DNA of 9,216 nt from Candidatus Omnitrophota bacterium (GTDB lineage Bacteria; Omnitrophota; Gorgyraeia; JABMRG01), in NCBI GenBank assembly GCA_013202935.1, contig JABMRG010000149.1, positions 1 through 9,216 of the forward strand. Direction: 5' to 3'. The position numbers and the translations under genes were made by a program. Under the pieces are notes generated by a model, which was given only the letters and a program-made list of their open reading frames with translations, was not told the DNA's origin and ran no database searches. Positions 5,927 to 9,216 of the stretch are shown here, piece by piece (positions within the stretch are counted from its first letter, which is position 1; every line of letters begins with the position of its first letter).

Positions 5927-7564
5927 ATGCAGATAAGGCGAAAAAAACATATAAGGCCGCTGATATTATCAGCGGTCCTTTTATTTTATATTTCAGGCTG
6001 TAGCACTCGCACTGCAGGTATAGACTATAACAGACCAGGCAGCCCAGCCTACGGTGATGCTATTGTAATAGGTTCTATAGGTGATGCTACTACGTTGATA
6101 CCTATAGTTGCTTCTGACTCAGCCTCACATGATATTTGCGGGCTGGTCTATAGCGGCCTTATCAAATATGATAAGGACTTAAACATCGTTGGAGAACTTG
6201 CTGAAAGCTGGGAGATAGAAGAGGATGGTAAGATTATATTATTCCGCCTTCGAAAAGATGTTAAATGGCATGATGGTGTACCATTTACAGCTGAGGATGT
6301 TAAATTCACATATGAGAAGCTGATAGATCCAGATGTAAGGACACCTTACAGTGGCGATTTCTTAAAGATAGAGAAGCTCGAGGTCCTTGACCCGCATACA
6401 GTAAAGGTAATATATGGCGAGCCATTCTCTCCAGCGCTTTCATCATGGGGTATGTGGATTATGCCAAAGCATATTCTTAAAGGTGAGGATCTGAATACTA
6501 CCAAATACGGCCGTAACCCTATAGGCACAGGTCCGTATAAGTTCATAAGATGGAAAAGCGGTGAGCGTATTGATCTGGTTTCAAATGAGGACTATTTTGA
6601 AGGCCGCTCCCTTATAGACAGATATATCTACCGAATAATCCCTGACAATGCTACCATGTTCTTAGAGATTCAGGCTGAAGGAGTTGATATGATGGGGCTT
6701 GCCCCCCTGCAATATCAAAGGCAGACCGATAATAATTTCTTCAAAACTCACTATAATAAATTTAGGTATCCAGCCTTTGGCTATACGTACCTCGGTTATA
6801 ATCTCTTAGATGAAAAATTTAAGGATAAAAGAGTAAGGCAAGCGCTCAACCTTGCCGTGGATAAGCAATCCTTAATAGATGGCGTACTTATGGGCCTTGG
6901 TAGAGTTTGCACCGGGCCTTTTGTGCCTGAGTCATGGGCATATAATAAAGATGTAGTGCCTGCTGCCTATAATCCGGAAAGAGCAAGGCAGCTCTTATTA
7001 CAGGCCGGCTGGATAGATAACGACAAAGATGGCTGGCTTGATAAAAACGGCAAAACCTTCGAGTTTACAATAATAACAAATCAGGGAAATGATGAGCGCA
7101 GGCGCGCAGCTGAGATAATACAGCGTAGCCTCTCAGAGATAGGCATAAAAGTGAAGATAAAGATTCTTGAATGGAGCGTATTTATCACGGAGGTTATTAA
7201 TAAGAGAAAGTTTGAGGCAGTGCTTTTGGGCTGGGGCCTAGGACGTGATCCGGACTCTTATGATATATGGCATTCCTCAAAGATTAAAGAAGGGGAGTTT
7301 AATTTTATACTATATAAGAATGAAGGGGTTGATAGATTATTGGAAGAAGGAAGACGTATATTCGACCAGAACCAAAGGGCTGAAATTTATCATAAGATGC
7401 AAAGAGTGCTCTATGATGAACAACCCTACATGTTTCTATGGGTTGCTGATAGCTTACCCATAGTTCATAAGCGATTTAAAAATATTCTTCCTGCACCGGC
7501 TGGTATCGGATATAATTTTATCAAATGGTACGTTCCGCTAAAACAGCAGAAATATAAGAGATGA
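5927..7564 (+). CDS. Lipoprotein substrate-binding protein of a Dpp/Opp-type ABC importer
   Basis: This 545-residue protein belongs to the extracellular solute-binding family 5 that captures peptides, and in some lineages oligosaccharides or nickel, for ABC import. Its N-terminus is a lipoprotein signal: basic MQIRRKKHIR, a hydrophobic stretch (11-22), then the lipobox ISGC with Cys25 as the lipid anchor. Family hallmarks are LAESWEIEEDG (91-101), FRLRKDVKWHDGVPFTAEDV (106-125), GTGPYKF (200-206) and a DNDKDGWLDKNG loop (364-375) resembling a calcium loop. No Shine-Dalgarno sequence precedes the ATG, but the signal peptide requires this start, since no usable start follows before Cys25. The gene overlaps the permease by ATGA. 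The ligand cannot be read from the sequence. A terminator-like hairpin lies within its signal-peptide codons. Confidence 0.92.
   Translation: MQIRRKKHIRPLILSAVLLFYISGCSTRTAGIDYNRPGSPAYGDAIVIGSIGDATTLIPIVASDSASHDICGLVYSGLIKYDKDLNIVGELAESWEIEEDGKIILFRLRKDVKWHDGVPFTAEDVKFTYEKLIDPDVRTPYSGDFLKIEKLEVLDPHTVKVIYGEPFSPALSSWGMWIMPKHILKGEDLNTTKYGRNPIGTGPYKFIRWKSGERIDLVSNEDYFEGRSLIDRYIYRIIPDNATMFLEIQAEGVDMMGLAPLQYQRQTDNNFFKTHYNKFRYPAFGYTYLGYNLLDEKFKDKRVRQALNLAVDKQSLIDGVLMGLGRVCTGPFVPESWAYNKDVVPAAYNPERARQLLLQAGWIDNDKDGWLDKNGKTFEFTIITNQGNDERRRAAEIIQRSLSEIGIKVKIKILEWSVFITEVINKRKFEAVLLGWGLGRDPDSYDIWHSSKIKEGEFNFILYKNEGVDRLLEEGRRIFDQNQRAEIYHKMQRVLYDEQPYMFLWVADSLPIVHKRFKNILPAPAGIGYNFIKWYVPLKQQKYKR
5953..5994 (+). 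terminator. Terminator-like hairpin inside the signal-peptide codons
   Basis: AAGG (5953-5956) plus CCGCTGAT (5957-5964) pairs with ATCAGCGG (5968-5975) plus CCTT (5977-5980). This makes a 12-bp stem with one bulged T (5976) and an ATT loop. A T-rich tract, TTTTATTTTATATTT (5979-5993), follows at once, and an A-rich run precedes the stem. This is the form of an intrinsic terminator, 54 nt after the secG stop. It also encodes residues 9-22 of the lipoprotein signal. The T-rich part could partly come from Leu, Phe, Tyr and Ile codons, so termination is likely but unproven. Confidence 0.55.
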
Positions 7565-8538
7565 GAAGATATATTAAAGGACGGCTCATAGCAATAATAC
7601 CGATGTTGCTTGGCATTTCTCTAATCTCCTTTGCAGTTATTCGCCTTGCTCCAGGTGGACCAGTAGAACTTGCTACAGCCTTAAATCCTAAGGTCTCATT
7701 AGAAGCTCGGCAGAGATTTATTGAGCAGGAGCATTTTGATAAGCCGATTGTTATCCATTATGGGATCTGGCTAAAAGGCATGCTTACCTGTGATTTTGGT
7801 TATGGACGCGATGGAAGAAAGGTAATAGTAAAGATAGCAGAACGCATACCAATAACCTTCCTTATTAATATTCTCTCTATATTCTTAATACTGCTGATAG
7901 CAATACCGCTAGGTATATCAAGTGCGGTAAAGAAGAATTCTCTGTATGACCGCTCAATGACCGTATTTGTGTTTATTGGCTTTGCAATGCCGGGCTTCTG
8001 GCTGGCATTAATACTAATGTCCTTATTCGGCATAAAATTAGGATGGCTGCCTGTCCAGGGGGTTGCATCACTGGATTTTGATAATTTATCGGCTATTGGT
8101 AAATTTACGGATATTGCCAAACATCTTGTCTTGCCTGTCTTTGTCTCAGCCTTTGGCGGATTAGCTGGTATGAGCCGCTATATGCGTAGCAACATGTTAG
8201 AGGTATTGCATAAGGATTATATAAGGACCGCAAGAGCTAAAGGTTTACCTGAACAGACAGTCATATACAAACATGCGCTTAAGAATGCAGTATTGCCTGT
8301 TGTAACAATATTAGGCCTATCTATCCCAGGCCTTATCGGTGGGAGTGTTATATTTGAAACTATATTTGGTATACCAGGGATAGGCAGGCTATATTATGAG
8401 TCAGCAATGTCTAGAGACATTAATGTTATAATGGCCCTCTTGATTATTAGTGCGGTTCTTACCCTTATAGGTAATCTGTTGGCTGATCTATCATATGCAT
8501 TAGTTGATCCAAGGATACGTTATGAAAAAGCTAACTAA
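7561..8538 (+). CDS. DppB-like ABC transporter permease
   Basis: This is one of the two inner-membrane permeases of a dipeptide/oligopeptide-class importer, with 325 residues. A first membrane segment lies at about 8-28, followed by an extracytoplasmic region containing PGGP (31-34), then further segments near 99-120, 134-157, 187-204, 245-266 and 288-312. The cytoplasmic EAA loop that contacts the ATPases is seen as RTARAKGLPE (222-231) with KNAVLPV following. The VDPRIRY ending is typical of DppB and OppB. Its ATG overlaps the upstream TGA, so the two genes are translationally coupled; AAGAG directly before the ATG is only a weak ribosome site. The class is certain; the substrate is not. 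Confidence 0.93.
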   Translation: MRRYIKGRLIAIIPMLLGISLISFAVIRLAPGGPVELATALNPKVSLEARQRFIEQEHFDKPIVIHYGIWLKGMLTCDFGYGRDGRKVIVKIAERIPITFLINILSIFLILLIAIPLGISSAVKKNSLYDRSMTVFVFIGFAMPGFWLALILMSLFGIKLGWLPVQGVASLDFDNLSAIGKFTDIAKHLVLPVFVSAFGGLAGMSRYMRSNMLEVLHKDYIRTARAKGLPEQTVIYKHALKNAVLPVVTILGLSIPGLIGGSVIFETIFGIPGIGRLYYESAMSRDINVIMALLIISAVLTLIGNLLADLSYALVDPRIRYEKAN

Positions 8539-9216
8539 AAACAAGCTGACGTTTTTTGGTGCAATAATAATTGGATTGCTAGTTGTAGTAGGACTATTAG
8601 CGCCTTTGCTTGTTCCATATGATCCGTTCGAAGTAAATATCAAATCAGCATTACTTGCGCCTTCTGTTGAACATCTCTTTGGCACAGACTATCTTGGTAG
8701 GGATGTATTTAGCAGGATGATTTATGGTGCACGGATATCACTCTATATAGGCTTTATCTCAGTAGGCATAGCCGTTCTTATAGGGCTTATAGTAGGTTCG
8801 ATAGCCGGCTACTATGGAGGAGGGATAGACAACATACTGATGAGGTTTGTTGATATAATGCTCTGCTTTCCATCCTTTTTCTTGATACTTGCAGTAGCTG
8901 TTATTTTGGGGCCAAATATTATAAATGTAATGATTATTATAGGTATTACAAGATGGATGGGTGTGGCGCGGCTTATACGAGCTGAGATCCTAAGTTTAAA
9001 AGAGAGAGAATTTATACTGGCAGCCCGTGCATTAGGTGCAAGTGACTTTAGGATAATTCTAAGACACCTTATACCTAATGCGATAGCGCCGGTATTAGTA
9101 AGCGCGGTTTTGGGTGTAGCTGCAGCAATATTGGTTGAGTCTTCACTCAGTTTTTTAGGATTCGGTGTCCAGCCGCCCATACCAAGCTGGGGGAATATTC
9201 TTATGGAAGGTAAGTC
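8522..9216 (+). CDS. DppC-like ABC transporter permease, 3' end outside window
   Basis: This is the second permease, expected to pair with the DppB-like protein; 231 complete codons are visible before the window ends. It has a short basic N-terminus (MKKLTKNK), a first membrane segment at about 11-31, and the DppC/OppC signature HLFGTDYLGRDVFSR (51-65). More membrane segments lie near 74-97, 116-141 and 187-205, with the EAA loop at FILAARALGAS (164-174) and SFLGFG plus PSWGNIL (210-227). The start overlaps the upstream gene by 17 nt and is chosen because AAGGA (8511-8515) sits six bases before this ATG. The conserved C-terminus and the usual two ATPase genes would lie beyond the window. Confidence 0.92.
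   Translation, partial: MKKLTKNKLTFFGAIIIGLLVVVGLLAPLLVPYDPFEVNIKSALLAPSVEHLFGTDYLGRDVFSRMIYGARISLYIGFISVGIAVLIGLIVGSIAGYYGGGIDNILMRFVDIMLCFPSFFLILAVAVILGPNIINVMIIIGITRWMGVARLIRAEILSLKEREFILAARALGASDFRIILRHLIPNAIAPVLVSAVLGVAAAILVESSLSFLGFGVQPPIPSWGNILMEGK

Overview
The window holds one long plus-strand gene cluster, about 42% GC by eye and rich in ATA isoleucine codons. It probably comes from an uncultured bacterium. The glycolytic gap-pgk-tpiA-secG block, a lipid-anchored ABC solute receptor, and a dispersed repeat whose antisense reads like 'HCEEQSDEAIS' would fit Omnitrophota or a similar candidate lineage. That placement is recollection and inference, not a measurement.

Layout. Positions 1-424 carry no convincing gene. 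They hold an extended -10 promoter (246-273), then a probable leader of about 145 nt with three inverted repeats in a row (292-333, 341-369, 368-384); the last runs into a dispersed repeat that stops about ten bases before the first gene. Two tandem galT-type genes follow (425-1456 and 1458-2462), then gap, pgk, tpiA and secG (2482-5899). Gaps in this block are 1-26 nt, so it reads as one transcription unit. From 5927 a dipeptide/oligopeptide-type ABC importer begins: a lipoprotein substrate-binding protein, a DppB-like permease, and a DppC-like permease cut by the window end. Its ATPase genes are not in view.

How the genes work together. GalT exchanges UMP between UDP-glucose and galactose-1-phosphate and yields glucose-1-phosphate. 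GapA, Pgk and TpiA run the triose part of glycolysis or gluconeogenesis. SecG belongs to the protein export channel and is a frequent passenger behind tpiA. The importer could supply peptides or oligosaccharides.

Most interesting points. (1) The upstream GalT paralog has Arg (R167) where its neighbour has the catalytic nucleophile His (H165), while the visible metal-site residues remain. It may be a pseudoenzyme or altered enzyme kept next to an intact copy. (2) A terminator-like hairpin with a T-rich tract lies inside the signal-peptide codons of the binding-protein gene, about 54 nt after secG, where a glycolytic operon terminator would be expected. (3) The first galT and the binding-protein gene, the two genes not tightly coupled to an upstream gene, both lack a visible Shine-Dalgarno sequence.
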